Origin: JAJDZL01 sp965221175
GTDB lineage: Bacteria; Pseudomonadota; Gammaproteobacteria; Arenicellales; JAJDZL01
Direction: 5' to 3'
NCBI GenBank assembly: GCA_965221175.1
Contig: OZ244867.1
Location: 2,604,001 to 2,668,000 of the forward strand
DNA: 64,000 nucleotides
In this document: piece after piece, positions 36,819 through 44,549 of the stretch
How positions within the stretch are numbered: the stretch's first letter is position 1
How the letters are laid out: every line of letters starts with the position of its first letter
Made by a program: the position numbers and the translations under genes
The notes under the pieces: generated by a model
Told to the model about the DNA's origin: nothing
Seen by the model: only the letters and a program-made list of their open reading frames with translations
Databases searched by the model: none

Positions 36819-36940
36819 ATGGCGTGCTGGGGGAGTATTGGACTCAGAGTCGGTTGAATCTGTCAAATTGATTTATGATTGCTTTGTAGCTAGTGATTCT
36901 CAGTGAGATTTCCCAAGTAAATCGAAATGAAAGGACTCTT

Positions 36941-37462
36941 GTGCTTACACTGACTAAATTCTGTTTTCTGGCAGTTGTGTTGCCATTGTTCTGTATGGCA
37001 GCTTATGCTCAATCTACCGATCATAACGAATCGACAAATTGTCGAATTATCACCCCCAGCTATTCTTTTATCTGCAGTGGAAGGCAACTCGAACCTGAAT
37101 CAAATTTCAGCCCCAAAGTCACTTTTTATTGCACTGGTGGTGGGACAACAGCAATGTCGCTCAAGCATGGACCCCACTCCACCAACTCGCTGTGGAGAAA
37201 CGTCACGCTGCAGTACATAGACGGAAACAACCGGTTAGAAAAGCTTACCTTATCGTGGCTTACCCTATCAGCAACTGAGTCGGTGATAGATTTTGAAATA
37301 AAAAATGACGGTTGGATATTCCAATTGTTTAAAAGTCAACTATTACGACGCGTTGACGCCGTTGTGTTTGAATTTATAGTTGAAAACGGTGGAATTACCA
37401 AGGGTATATTTGAACTCGATGACTCGGATATGGATCTGATTCCATTCAACAGTTGTGGATGA
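36941..37462 (+). CDS. Secreted four-cysteine protein, array copy E
   Basis: Last copy of the array, 173 residues from GTG 36941, chosen because the leader AAAGGACTCTT-GTG matches copies C and D. The frame is open 16 codons further but those lie in the duplicated spacer. The signal peptide VLTLTKFCFLAVVLPLFCMA is nearly identical to that of copy D, whereas the middle of the mature part differs (TGGGTTAMSLKHGPHS in place of LLTHEPVS), so this copy has diverged in its central loop. The four cysteines and the end SCG are kept. Confidence 0.8.
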   Translation: MLTLTKFCFLAVVLPLFCMAAYAQSTDHNESTNCRIITPSYSFICSGRQLEPESNFSPKVTFYCTGGGTTAMSLKHGPHSTNSLWRNVTLQYIDGNNRLEKLTLSWLTLSATESVIDFEIKNDGWIFQLFKSQLLRRVDAVVFEFIVENGGITKGIFELDDSDMDLIPFNSCG

Positions 37463-37601
37463 ATTGCGTGCTGGTGAGAGTATTGGACTCAGAGTCGGTT
37501 GAATCTGTCAAATTGATTTATGATTGCACTGTAATCAATGATATCAAACCAATCATATCATCTGATGAAATAGGAATGAAACTGTGGCCGCTATTGAAAT
37601 A

Positions 37602-38981
37602 TTATTTTTTTCGTGCAATCGAACTCGCAATTCCGATATAGCTTTGAGGCGTAATAGCTAAGAGCTTGCGTTTTTCTTCATCAGGCAAATCCAGCCCACT
37701 CACAAAATCAACAATCCTGCTGCTGGAAACGGTAGCACCGCGAGTCAGTTTTTTCAGTTCTTCATAGGGAAGTTCGCTGCCGTGTTTGCGAAGCACAGTC
37801 TGAATCGCTTCGCTTAACACTTCCCAGGCACTGTCAAGATCTTCATTCAGTCGCTGGGTATTTACATTTAGTCTGTCCAATCCAGTTGTAATGGATTGAT
37901 ACGAAATTAGACTGTGACTGATCGGTACCCCAAGATTTCTCAACACTGTTGAATCGCTCAGGTCTCGCTGCCAACGGCTGATTGGAAGTTTGTCTCCAAA
38001 ATGACTGAAAAGTGAGTTTGCGATTCCAAGATTTCCTTCTGCATTCTCAAAATCAATTGGATTCACTTTGTGCGGCATGGCAGAAGATCCAACTTCTTTG
38101 TCTACGATTTTCTGCGTGAAATATCCGATTGAGATGTATCCCCAAATATCCCGGCAAAGATCCAACAGTATGGAATTGATGCGTTGCAGAGAGTGACTGT
38201 ACTCGGCGATGTAATCGTGCGGTTCGGTTTGTGTGGTAATCGGGTTGTAGTCAAGTCCAAGAGATTCGACAAACTTTTGGGCAATTACAGGCCAGTCAAT
38301 ATCCGGATAAGCTGAGTACAAAGAATTGAAGTTTCCCACTGCACCACTCAATTTTCCTTTTATCGAAATGGATTTCAGCTGGTCCAGTTGATTTTCAAGT
38401 CTGGATGCGAATACCCTCATTTCTTTGCCGACTGTAGTTGGTGATGCGGGTTGGCCATGCGTTCGCGCCAGCATCGACACATCTGCGTACTGTTCGGCCA
38501 TGCCTGACAGTATTGACAACAGCCCGGCAAGCTTCGGAATCAAAACGGAATCTCGTGCCTCTTTGAGCATTAGCCCGAAACAGTTGTCATTGATGTCGTA
38601 AGAGGTGCAGCCGAAATGGATGAATTCCAAAGAATTTGCGACTTGTGGCACATCTTTCAAACGCTTTTTCAGAAAGTATTCCAGTGCCTTGACGTCATGA
38701 TTCGTTTCACGTTCAATGTCCTTTACAGCGGCTGCATCACTCACAGAAAATCTACGCGCAATGTCGCGAAGCATGCCAATCGTTTCACTGGAAAATGAAG
38801 GCAGTTCTGATACTTGAGGATGACTGGCAAGTGCAATCAGCCATTCAATTTCTACATGAAGTCGAAATCGAATCAATCCGAATTCGCTGAAAATATCTCG
38901 GAGTGGTTCGACTCGGTTTGCGTATCTCCCGTCAAGGGGTGATAGCGCAGTGATAGAGGAGTTTTCGTTTGAATCGTTCAA
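37602..38981 (-). CDS. purB: Adenylosuccinate lyase
   Basis: It acts twice in purine synthesis, releasing fumarate from SAICAR and from adenylosuccinate. The 459-residue protein has LSPLDGRYANRV at the start, the ARTHGQPASPTT catalytic-histidine region and the fumarase/aspartase signature GSSAMPHKVNPIDFENAEGN. The length and features are of the gammaproteobacterial PurB type. It converges on the secreted-protein array. Confidence 0.97.
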   Translation of the reverse strand: MNDSNENSSITALSPLDGRYANRVEPLRDIFSEFGLIRFRLHVEIEWLIALASHPQVSELPSFSSETIGMLRDIARRFSVSDAAAVKDIERETNHDVKALEYFLKKRLKDVPQVANSLEFIHFGCTSYDINDNCFGLMLKEARDSVLIPKLAGLLSILSGMAEQYADVSMLARTHGQPASPTTVGKEMRVFASRLENQLDQLKSISIKGKLSGAVGNFNSLYSAYPDIDWPVIAQKFVESLGLDYNPITTQTEPHDYIAEYSHSLQRINSILLDLCRDIWGYISIGYFTQKIVDKEVGSSAMPHKVNPIDFENAEGNLGIANSLFSHFGDKLPISRWQRDLSDSTVLRNLGVPISHSLISYQSITTGLDRLNVNTQRLNEDLDSAWEVLSEAIQTVLRKHGSELPYEELKKLTRGATVSSSRIVDFVSGLDLPDEEKRKLLAITPQSYIGIASSIARKK

Positions 38982-39035
38982 ACTTTTTTCAGATTTGATT
39001 TTTGCTCAATGAGATCTAGACAGATTCAGTAAACT

Positions 39036-39959
39036 TCACACGATATACAGATACAGATAGTGGTCAATCAGCATAGCCGCAAATAGTGTAGCCAGATACT
39101 GGATCGAATAACGAAAAATTCTGCGGGACAGTCCGTCGCTGTATTGCCGATACAGTCGGACTGCATAGACAACAAAAATTGCGTTTAGAATAATCGAAGT
39201 AACCAGATACAGTACACCGAACATGCCAGTTGCAAATGGCATGATTGCAACTGCAGCCAACAATACCGAATAGAGCAATATATGCAGCCGGGTAAATTTT
39301 TCGCCATGCGTAACCGGCAACATTGGAATTTCAGCATTCCGATAGTCTTGCGCGCGGTAAAGCGCCAAGGCCCAGAAATGCGGTGGAGTCCAGCAAAAAA
39401 TAATTAAAAACAGAAGGAATGCATCTGAATTCAGTTCACCTGTCATTGCTGTCCAGCCCAGAACTGGTGGCATTGCTCCCGCTGCACCTCCGATGACGAT
39501 ATTTTGAGGTGTTGTGTGTTTCAGAAAAACCGTGTAGATAACCGCATATCCAATGAGCGACGTGAAGGTTAGAACTGCGGTCAGGGGATTGACACCGATA
39601 ACGAGCACCAGCATTGACAGTGAAGCCAAAATGCAGGCAAACACCAACGCAGGCCCGCTCTCCATTCGTCCGGAAGGTAGGGGACGGTTCCTGGTCCGCT
39701 TCATGAGCGAATCCTTGTCCTCGTCCAGAATGTGATTAATTGCAGCTCCGGATGCAGCGGCCAGGCCAATGCCGATTGTAGCGAGCACCAGCGTGAACAG
39801 TTCCGGTAGTCCAGCAACTGCCAAAAACATCCCTGCCACAGCGGTAAACATGATGAGTCCGACCACCCGCGGCTTGGTTATGCGGTAGTAGTCCTGTAGC
39901 AGACTTCGCACAGGCAGAACTTGTGATTGCGAACGACGGACGGAAGCGTCAGTAGTCAT
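39036..39959 (-). CDS. ctaB: Protohaem IX farnesyltransferase (haem O synthase)
   Basis: It farnesylates protohaem to haem O, the precursor of haem A for the oxidase encoded upstream. The 307-residue membrane protein of the UbiA family has the prenyl-diphosphate motif NHILDEDKDSLMKRTRNRPLP near residue 75 (given here as NHILDEDKDS and MKRTRNRPLP). It is the last gene of the oxidase block, 107 bases after the SURF1 gene. The haem A synthase gene (ctaA/cox15), usually found between these two, is absent here. Confidence 0.95.
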   Translation of the reverse strand: MTTDASVRRSQSQVLPVRSLLQDYYRITKPRVVGLIMFTAVAGMFLAVAGLPELFTLVLATIGIGLAAASGAAINHILDEDKDSLMKRTRNRPLPSGRMESGPALVFACILASLSMLVLVIGVNPLTAVLTFTSLIGYAVIYTVFLKHTTPQNIVIGGAAGAMPPVLGWTAMTGELNSDAFLLFLIIFCWTPPHFWALALYRAQDYRNAEIPMLPVTHGEKFTRLHILLYSVLLAAVAIMPFATGMFGVLYLVTSIILNAIFVVYAVRLYRQYSDGLSRRIFRYSIQYLATLFAAMLIDHYLYLYIV

Positions 39960-40066
39960 TGATCAAATTCGGTCGGCTAAATTGTAAAATAGACGGTACG
40001 GGTTTCAAGCCAATTCAAGGATTGGAACGTAGTTGTTGAACGGCTTCCATCACTGGACATTGCAGT

Positions 40067-40795
40067 TTAGTTTTCGTCCCTTTGTGCAGGCGAAAAAGCA
40101 AATAGAAAGTATATCACAAGCAGTGCGCCGCACAGGGCAAACCACTGGACTGCATACGCTTTGTGTCGGTAAATCCAGTCATCGCCTGGTGGGCTCCACT
40201 CGCGTTCAAAGCCATCTTGGTGCTCCACACTCAGCTGAATGATAAATCCCTGAATCTGGTATGGAACGGCCTGAGAAAACCGGTCTAGGTCCAGTGTCTG
40301 CCATACCGTTTGCCAGCCGTCGTCCAAAGACGGCGCTTGTTCAAGTACGAATGGATCTTGCGGCGGAATCGTAGCAGTGCCTGTTACAACAGATTCTCCG
40401 ACCAGCGGATCCACCTCGGGCATCACGCTTCTGTCCGGCGAAGCAGGTATCCAGCCTCTATTGACTAGAACGGCGCTTTGTTCGCCTCTGAAAATCAGCG
40501 GGGTTATGACGTGGAATCCGGCACGACTGTTCAGCACTCGATTATCCAGGAAGAATTCATGAGCTGAATCCCAGGTTCCCGTTGTGCGTATCTGACGAAA
40601 TTCGATTTCTTCCGCAGATTCCAATCTCGCTCCAATCGACACTGGTGGCGCATAATATCGAGATTCAAACTTACTTTGAATTTCGATTTTCTGCTGTGCT
40701 CGGTCCATTTGCCAAAACCCTAGTCCAGCAAGCATAGGCGCAATGGCGATCGTGCACAGTGTTGGGATCAATTTAGGACGAAAAACGACTTTCAT
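40067..40795 (-). CDS. SURF1 family cytochrome oxidase assembly protein
   Basis: A 242-residue protein with one helix at each end and a periplasmic middle, as usual for SURF1/Shy1, which helps insert haem a into subunit I. Landmarks: LGFWQMDRAQQKIEIQ, ATGTWDSAHEFFLDNR-like segment (TGTWDSAHEFFLDNR), AVLVNRGWIPASPDR and a C-terminal YAVQWFALCGALLVIYFLF helix. It is transcribed with ctaB and away from the DUF2909 gene. Confidence 0.88.
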   Translation of the reverse strand: MKVVFRPKLIPTLCTIAIAPMLAGLGFWQMDRAQQKIEIQSKFESRYYAPPVSIGARLESAEEIEFRQIRTTGTWDSAHEFFLDNRVLNSRAGFHVITPLIFRGEQSAVLVNRGWIPASPDRSVMPEVDPLVGESVVTGTATIPPQDPFVLEQAPSLDDGWQTVWQTLDLDRFSQAVPYQIQGFIIQLSVEHQDGFEREWSPPGDDWIYRHKAYAVQWFALCGALLVIYFLFAFSPAQRDEN

Positions 40796-40869
40796 CTCGT
40801 ACGAGTTTCCTTTGCAAAATCATTCACTGTTAAAATGTTCGTCAGGAACTGTACTAGAGAGAACGGGCT

Positions 40870-41112
40870 TTGACATTCAGCAATTTGATTATCGCAATTC
40901 TCCTGCTGATTATGCTTGGCAGTCTGGCATCAGCCTTCTGGTATATGCTCAAGGATCGTGGAGCAGGAACGCGAACAGTGAAAGCGCTTACTGCCCGCAT
41001 ATCCATCTGGGTAGTATTGTTTGCGATAATCGTAGGCGGTATTTATACAGGCTGGATTACACCAAGCAATACGGTTCCGATTCCGCCGAAATCCGCTTCA
41101 AGTGATTACTGA
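40870..41112 (+). CDS. Twin-transmembrane-helix protein (DUF2909)
   Basis: An 80-residue protein with two hydrophobic helices (NLIIAILLLIMLGSLASAFW and ISIWVVLFAIIVGG) separated by a charged loop with DRGAGTRTVKALTARIS. This matches the DUF2909 family found between oxidase subunit III and SURF1 genes. It starts with TTG at 40870 and converges on coxC 12 bases away. An assembly role in the oxidase is inferred only from this conserved location. Confidence 0.8.
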   Translation: MTFSNLIIAILLLIMLGSLASAFWYMLKDRGAGTRTVKALTARISIWVVLFAIIVGGIYTGWITPSNTVPIPPKSASSDY

Positions 41113-41124
41113 ATTACCAATCGT

Positions 41125-42000
41125 TCAGACCACGTAGACGAAAATAAAGAGTCCCACCCACACGGTGTCCACAAAGTGCCAGTACCAGGCGGCGGCTTCA
41201 AAGCCGAAGTGGTGATCGGGTTTGAAATGACCTCGAATGCAGCGAATCAGTATGACCGTCAGAATGATGGCTCCGATCGTAACGTGTGCACCATGAAATC
41301 CAGTTAACAGGAAAAATGTCGCGCCATAAACTCCGGTTCCCAAAGTTAGACCGAGTTCGGAGTAGGCATGGACATATTCAGTTGCCTGTAGATACAGGAA
41401 TAGAAATCCCAGTACCACGGTAACAACCAACCAGCCAATTAGCAACTTTCTCTGATCTTTCTTGAGTGCCCAGTGAGCAATCGTAACCGTAACACTGGAC
41501 GCAAGTAGAATCAAAGTGTTCCATATGGGAATTCCCCAGGCTCCAATCGTCGAAAACTGCCCGGTTCCGGCTTGTGTATCTGCGGCGATAACCTCAGGCC
41601 CCATCGGTCCGGCAGTCGGCCAACTTGCATCAAACCCCATCCACAGCAAATCTGTTTCGGCCAGCCACGGAATCGCCAGATTCCTGAGGTAGAACAATGC
41701 TCCAAAAAATCCACCGAAGAACATGACCTCGGAAAAAATGAACCACAACATTCCCATCCGAAACGAAAGATCAACATGAGCATTGTATCGGCCGCCTTCA
41801 CTTTCCAGCACTACAACTCCAAACCAGCCAAACATCATGAATGCGATGATCAGACCGCCAGCCAACATCACCCAAGGTGCAATGTTGAAGTCGTTCAACA
41901 GCATGACGAAACCGCCGGCGAGTACAAAGAGTCCTACGGATGCCACTAACGGCCAAGGACTTGGATCGGGGAGATAATAATCGCCGTTTGAAGCGCTCAT
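41125..42000 (-). CDS. coxC: Cytochrome c oxidase subunit III
   Basis: A 291-residue subunit III with about seven helices, which stabilises the oxidase core and its proton uptake. Landmarks are YYLPDPSPWPLVAS at the start, SFRMGMLWFIFSEVMFFGGFF-like helix (RMGMLWFIFSEVMFFGGFF), LTGFHGAHVTIGA and the C-terminal AAAWYWHFVDTVWVGLFIFVY (as AWYWHFVDTVW). It follows the Cox11 gene by 55 bases in the oxidase operon. Confidence 0.96.
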   Translation of the reverse strand: MSASNGDYYLPDPSPWPLVASVGLFVLAGGFVMLLNDFNIAPWVMLAGGLIIAFMMFGWFGVVVLESEGGRYNAHVDLSFRMGMLWFIFSEVMFFGGFFGALFYLRNLAIPWLAETDLLWMGFDASWPTAGPMGPEVIAADTQAGTGQFSTIGAWGIPIWNTLILLASSVTVTIAHWALKKDQRKLLIGWLVVTVVLGFLFLYLQATEYVHAYSELGLTLGTGVYGATFFLLTGFHGAHVTIGAIILTVILIRCIRGHFKPDHHFGFEAAAWYWHFVDTVWVGLFIFVYVV

Positions 42001-42055
42001 TGGTTATCCTCGTAGTTGTTCAATAATTTTGAGTGGATATGTAAATTATTTGCAT

Positions 42056-42640
42056 TTAACTGGAACTCTCTTCGGGGTTCCTAACCTCGAAAAAGCTGTA
42101 AGACAGTGTGACCGTTCGGGTATCTTCTGCTAGTTTCGGGTCAATGTAAAATCGTACTGGCATTTCTCTCTCTTCGCCTGCAGCAAGGGTTTGATTTCTA
42201 AAGCAGAAGCACTCCAGTTTGACAAGGTGTCGGGCTGCTTGTAAGGGCGTGACACTCGGAATCGCCTGTCCAACCATTTTCTGACTGGATGAGTTCTTCA
42301 CCCGATAATTGACTTCGTGAATTTCACCCGGACGCACCTTTGTCTTGCGAACTATCGGGTCGATCGTCCAAGGCATTCCGTTGGTAGTATTACTGGTAAA
42401 CTCGACCCAGACATCTCTGCTGGCATCTATCTGGATGTCGGGATTTCCCCCTTGCGTGGCAGCAATGGTCGGTTTCCCTCCCACTCCAGTAATTTCGCAG
42501 AATAAATCATACAGCGGCACCATGGCATAGCCAAAGCCAAACATGACAAAAACCGTCGCTGTTAGAACAACAATAATTCTGGTGTTTGATCTTTTCTTTT
42601 CCATGACCTGTTCTGAATCAAGGATGGGAGTGCTGGACAT
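42056..42640 (-). CDS. ctaG: Cytochrome c oxidase assembly protein Cox11/CtaG
   Basis: It delivers copper to the CuB site of subunit I. The 194-residue protein has one N-terminal helix followed by a periplasmic immunoglobulin-like domain with the copper-binding motif ECFCF near residue 128. VMFGFGYAMVPLYDLFCEITG is the family-typical helix (landmarks GYAMVPLYDLFCEITG). Its first 23 bases overlap the end of the small membrane-protein gene. Confidence 0.93.
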   Translation of the reverse strand: MSSTPILDSEQVMEKKRSNTRIIVVLTATVFVMFGFGYAMVPLYDLFCEITGVGGKPTIAATQGGNPDIQIDASRDVWVEFTSNTTNGMPWTIDPIVRKTKVRPGEIHEVNYRVKNSSSQKMVGQAIPSVTPLQAARHLVKLECFCFRNQTLAAGEEREMPVRFYIDPKLAEDTRTVTLSYSFFEVRNPEESSS

Positions 42641-42722
42641 ACATGATCAATACGAAAAACGCCAGTGCGACCGCACCTAGTATCATAGCGAGTCGAACGT
42701 TCTTGGAATGGCGGTCCTGCAT
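42618..42722 (-). CDS. Small single-helix membrane protein between coxA and ctaG
   Basis: A 34-residue protein starting MQDRHSKNVRLAMILG, then a hydrophobic helix and a short polar tail ending HSHP. It starts 18 bases after the coxA stop and overlaps the ctaG start by 23 bases. It fits the small cytochrome oxidase assembly proteins that often lie between coxA and cox11 in gammaproteobacteria. It is too short for default gene finders. The role is inferred from position. Confidence 0.75.
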   Translation of the reverse strand: MQDRHSKNVRLAMILGAVALAFFVLIMYVQHSHP

Positions 42723-42739
42723 TGACTGTCGCCCAATCT

Positions 42740-44317
42740 CTATTTGACTGTCGGAGGTGTCGAGAACGTGTGATACGGTGGAGGTGATTCAACCGTCCAT
42801 TCCAGTCCCTCGGCTCCTTCCCATACCTGATCAGTGGCTTTCTTGGCCTTGCCCCTGATGCACTGGATGATTAGGAACACGAATAGCAGCTGCGACAGCC
42901 CGAGACCGAAAGCGCCGATAGTTGAGACCATATTGAACTCGGTATACTGCAGCGAGTAGTCCGGAATTCGCCTGGGCATGCCCGCGAGCCCCAAAAAGTG
43001 CTGTGGGAAAAATGTAATGTTGAAGAAAATTGTTGTCAGCCAAAAATGTGTCTTTCCAAGTCCTTCAGCATACATGCGCCCGGTCCATTTCGGTAGCCAG
43101 TAATAGGTCGCTCCCATCATGGCCATGATGGAACCGGAGAACAGGACATAGTGAAAGTGCGCTACCACGAAATAAGTGTCGTGGTATTGAAAGTCTGCTG
43201 GAACAATGGCGAGCATCAGCCCGGAAAGGCCGCCGATGGTAAACAGAAACACCACCGCGATCGCGAACAGCATCGGCGTTTCAAAGGTGAGTGAACCGCG
43301 CCACATCGTCGCAACCCAATTGAATACCTTGACACCGGTTGGCACTGCGATCAGCATTGTGGCATACATGAAAAACAGTTCTCCGGCAAGTGGCATGCCC
43401 ACTGTAAACATGTGGTGCGCCCAGACAATGAATGATAGAAAGGCAATTCCGGCGGTTGCGAATACCATTGAATCATAGCCAAACAGCGGCTTTCGAGAGA
43501 ATGTGGGCACGATCTGTGAAACGATTCCGAATGCCGGGAGGATCAGGATGTACACCTCAGGATGTCCGAAAAACCAGAATATGTGTTGAAACAAGACGGG
43601 GTCGCCGCCGCCTGCAGGATTAAAGAATGCGGTGCCGAAGTGGCGGTCAGTCAACAGCATGGTTACAGCTCCTGCCAGCACAGGCATTGCTGCGATGAGC
43701 AAAAAGGCGGTAATCAGCCAGGTCCATACGAAAAGCGGCATTTTCATCAGTGCGATTCCGGGTGCGCGCATGTTCATGATTGTGACGATGATGTTTATAG
43801 CTCCCAGCACTGACGACATTCCCATCATGTGAATCGACAGTATGGTCATGTCCACACCGGCCCCGCCCTGAATAGACAGCGGTGCGTATAGGGTCCAGCC
43901 AGATGCAGGACCTCCACCTACGGTGAACAGACTGCCCAACAGCAGTGCGAACGCAAAAGGCAGAATCCAGAAACTCCAGTTGTTCATGCGCGGAAGCGCC
44001 ATGTCCGGAGCCCCAATCATCATTGGAATAAGCCAATTCGCGAATCCCACAAAGCCCGGCATGATTGCGCCAAAAATCATGACCAATGCATGCAGGGTGG
44101 TCAGAGAATTAAAAAGTTCTGGATTGACAACCTGCAGGCCCGGTTGAAACAGTTCGGCGCGAATTGCGAGAGCCATGATACCGCCAACGAAAAACATCGT
44201 TAGCGAGAAGATCAGGTACATCGTTCCGATGTCTTTATGGTTAGTCGTGGTCAACCAGCGCATGATGCCGGTTGGACGATGGTCGTGATGGTGTACTTCA
44301 GTATGTGCAGCTGACAT
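42740..44317 (-). CDS. coxA: Cytochrome c oxidase subunit I
   Basis: The haem-copper core of an aa3-type oxidase, which reduces O2 to water and pumps protons. The 525-residue protein has about 12 helices. Landmarks are TTLHALVMIFGAIMPG (low-spin haem ligand), FWFFGHPEVYILILPAFG (His-Tyr cross-link pair), VWAHHMFTVGM (the two other CuB histidines), the K-channel region and HDTYFVVAHFHYVL with the haem a3 and a ligands. It lies after coxB and the remains of the coxB cytochrome domain. Confidence 0.98.
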   Translation of the reverse strand: MSAAHTEVHHHDHRPTGIMRWLTTTNHKDIGTMYLIFSLTMFFVGGIMALAIRAELFQPGLQVVNPELFNSLTTLHALVMIFGAIMPGFVGFANWLIPMMIGAPDMALPRMNNWSFWILPFAFALLLGSLFTVGGGPASGWTLYAPLSIQGGAGVDMTILSIHMMGMSSVLGAINIIVTIMNMRAPGIALMKMPLFVWTWLITAFLLIAAMPVLAGAVTMLLTDRHFGTAFFNPAGGGDPVLFQHIFWFFGHPEVYILILPAFGIVSQIVPTFSRKPLFGYDSMVFATAGIAFLSFIVWAHHMFTVGMPLAGELFFMYATMLIAVPTGVKVFNWVATMWRGSLTFETPMLFAIAVVFLFTIGGLSGLMLAIVPADFQYHDTYFVVAHFHYVLFSGSIMAMMGATYYWLPKWTGRMYAEGLGKTHFWLTTIFFNITFFPQHFLGLAGMPRRIPDYSLQYTEFNMVSTIGAFGLGLSQLLFVFLIIQCIRGKAKKATDQVWEGAEGLEWTVESPPPYHTFSTPPTVK

Positions 44318-44364
44318 AGTATGACTACCCTTATGAAAATTTATCTTCGATAAAGCGGTATGAA

Positions 44365-44549
44365 TTACCGCAAGGATTTAATTTCGGATGGCTGAACAAG
44401 ATCGCCCATGCTGTTTCCGAGTGCGTTTCGTTCGTAAGTGATCACCGCGGTGATATCCGCATCGCTAAGCTGTCCCTTGAAAGCGGTCATGGTTGTATTG
44501 GGTTTGCTGTTCATGACGACATTAATATGTTCTTCTCAAGGTCCGGTGG
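44365..44549 (-). pseudogene. Decayed C-terminal cytochrome c domain of coxB
   Basis: Directly after the coxB stop, another frame encodes AITTGP, a TGA stop, then EEHINVVMNSKPNTT, FKGQLSDADITAVITYERNALGN and a short tail to TAA 44365. This is the C-terminal half of the cytochrome c domain fused to CoxB in many proteobacteria (typically GPLEEHIxxVLNGxPGTAM and QLSDxDxAAVITYERN). The CxxCH haem site is missing: coxB reads EVYA-H-AFPKLQ then stop, where intact relatives have the haem motif between EVY and AFP. A frameshift and one Leu-to-stop change (TTA to TGA) complete the loss. From ATG 44514 a 49-residue peptide is still open, but it could bind no haem. Confidence 0.8.

Larger units (their letters stand above)
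34467..37526 (+). repeat. Tandem gene array with duplicated spacers
   Basis: Copies C, D and E start 643 and 650 bases apart. After copies A, C, D and E comes the same roughly 65-base spacer (34995-35060, 36169-36232, 36819-36882, 37463-37526) with landmarks GCGTGCTGG, GAGTATTGG, CAGAGTCG and GTCAAATT. Before C, D and E comes a 43-base block (35605-35647, 36248-36290, 36898-36940) that starts with the last codons of copy B. The block is identical between C and D. The layout fits unequal crossing-over. Confidence 0.85.

Noticed and set aside
36240..36866. Long minus-strand open frame opposite array copy D
   Set aside because: It is the antisense of a clear secreted-protein gene with signal peptide and paralogues, and similar antisense frames occur opposite other copies because the DNA is duplicated.
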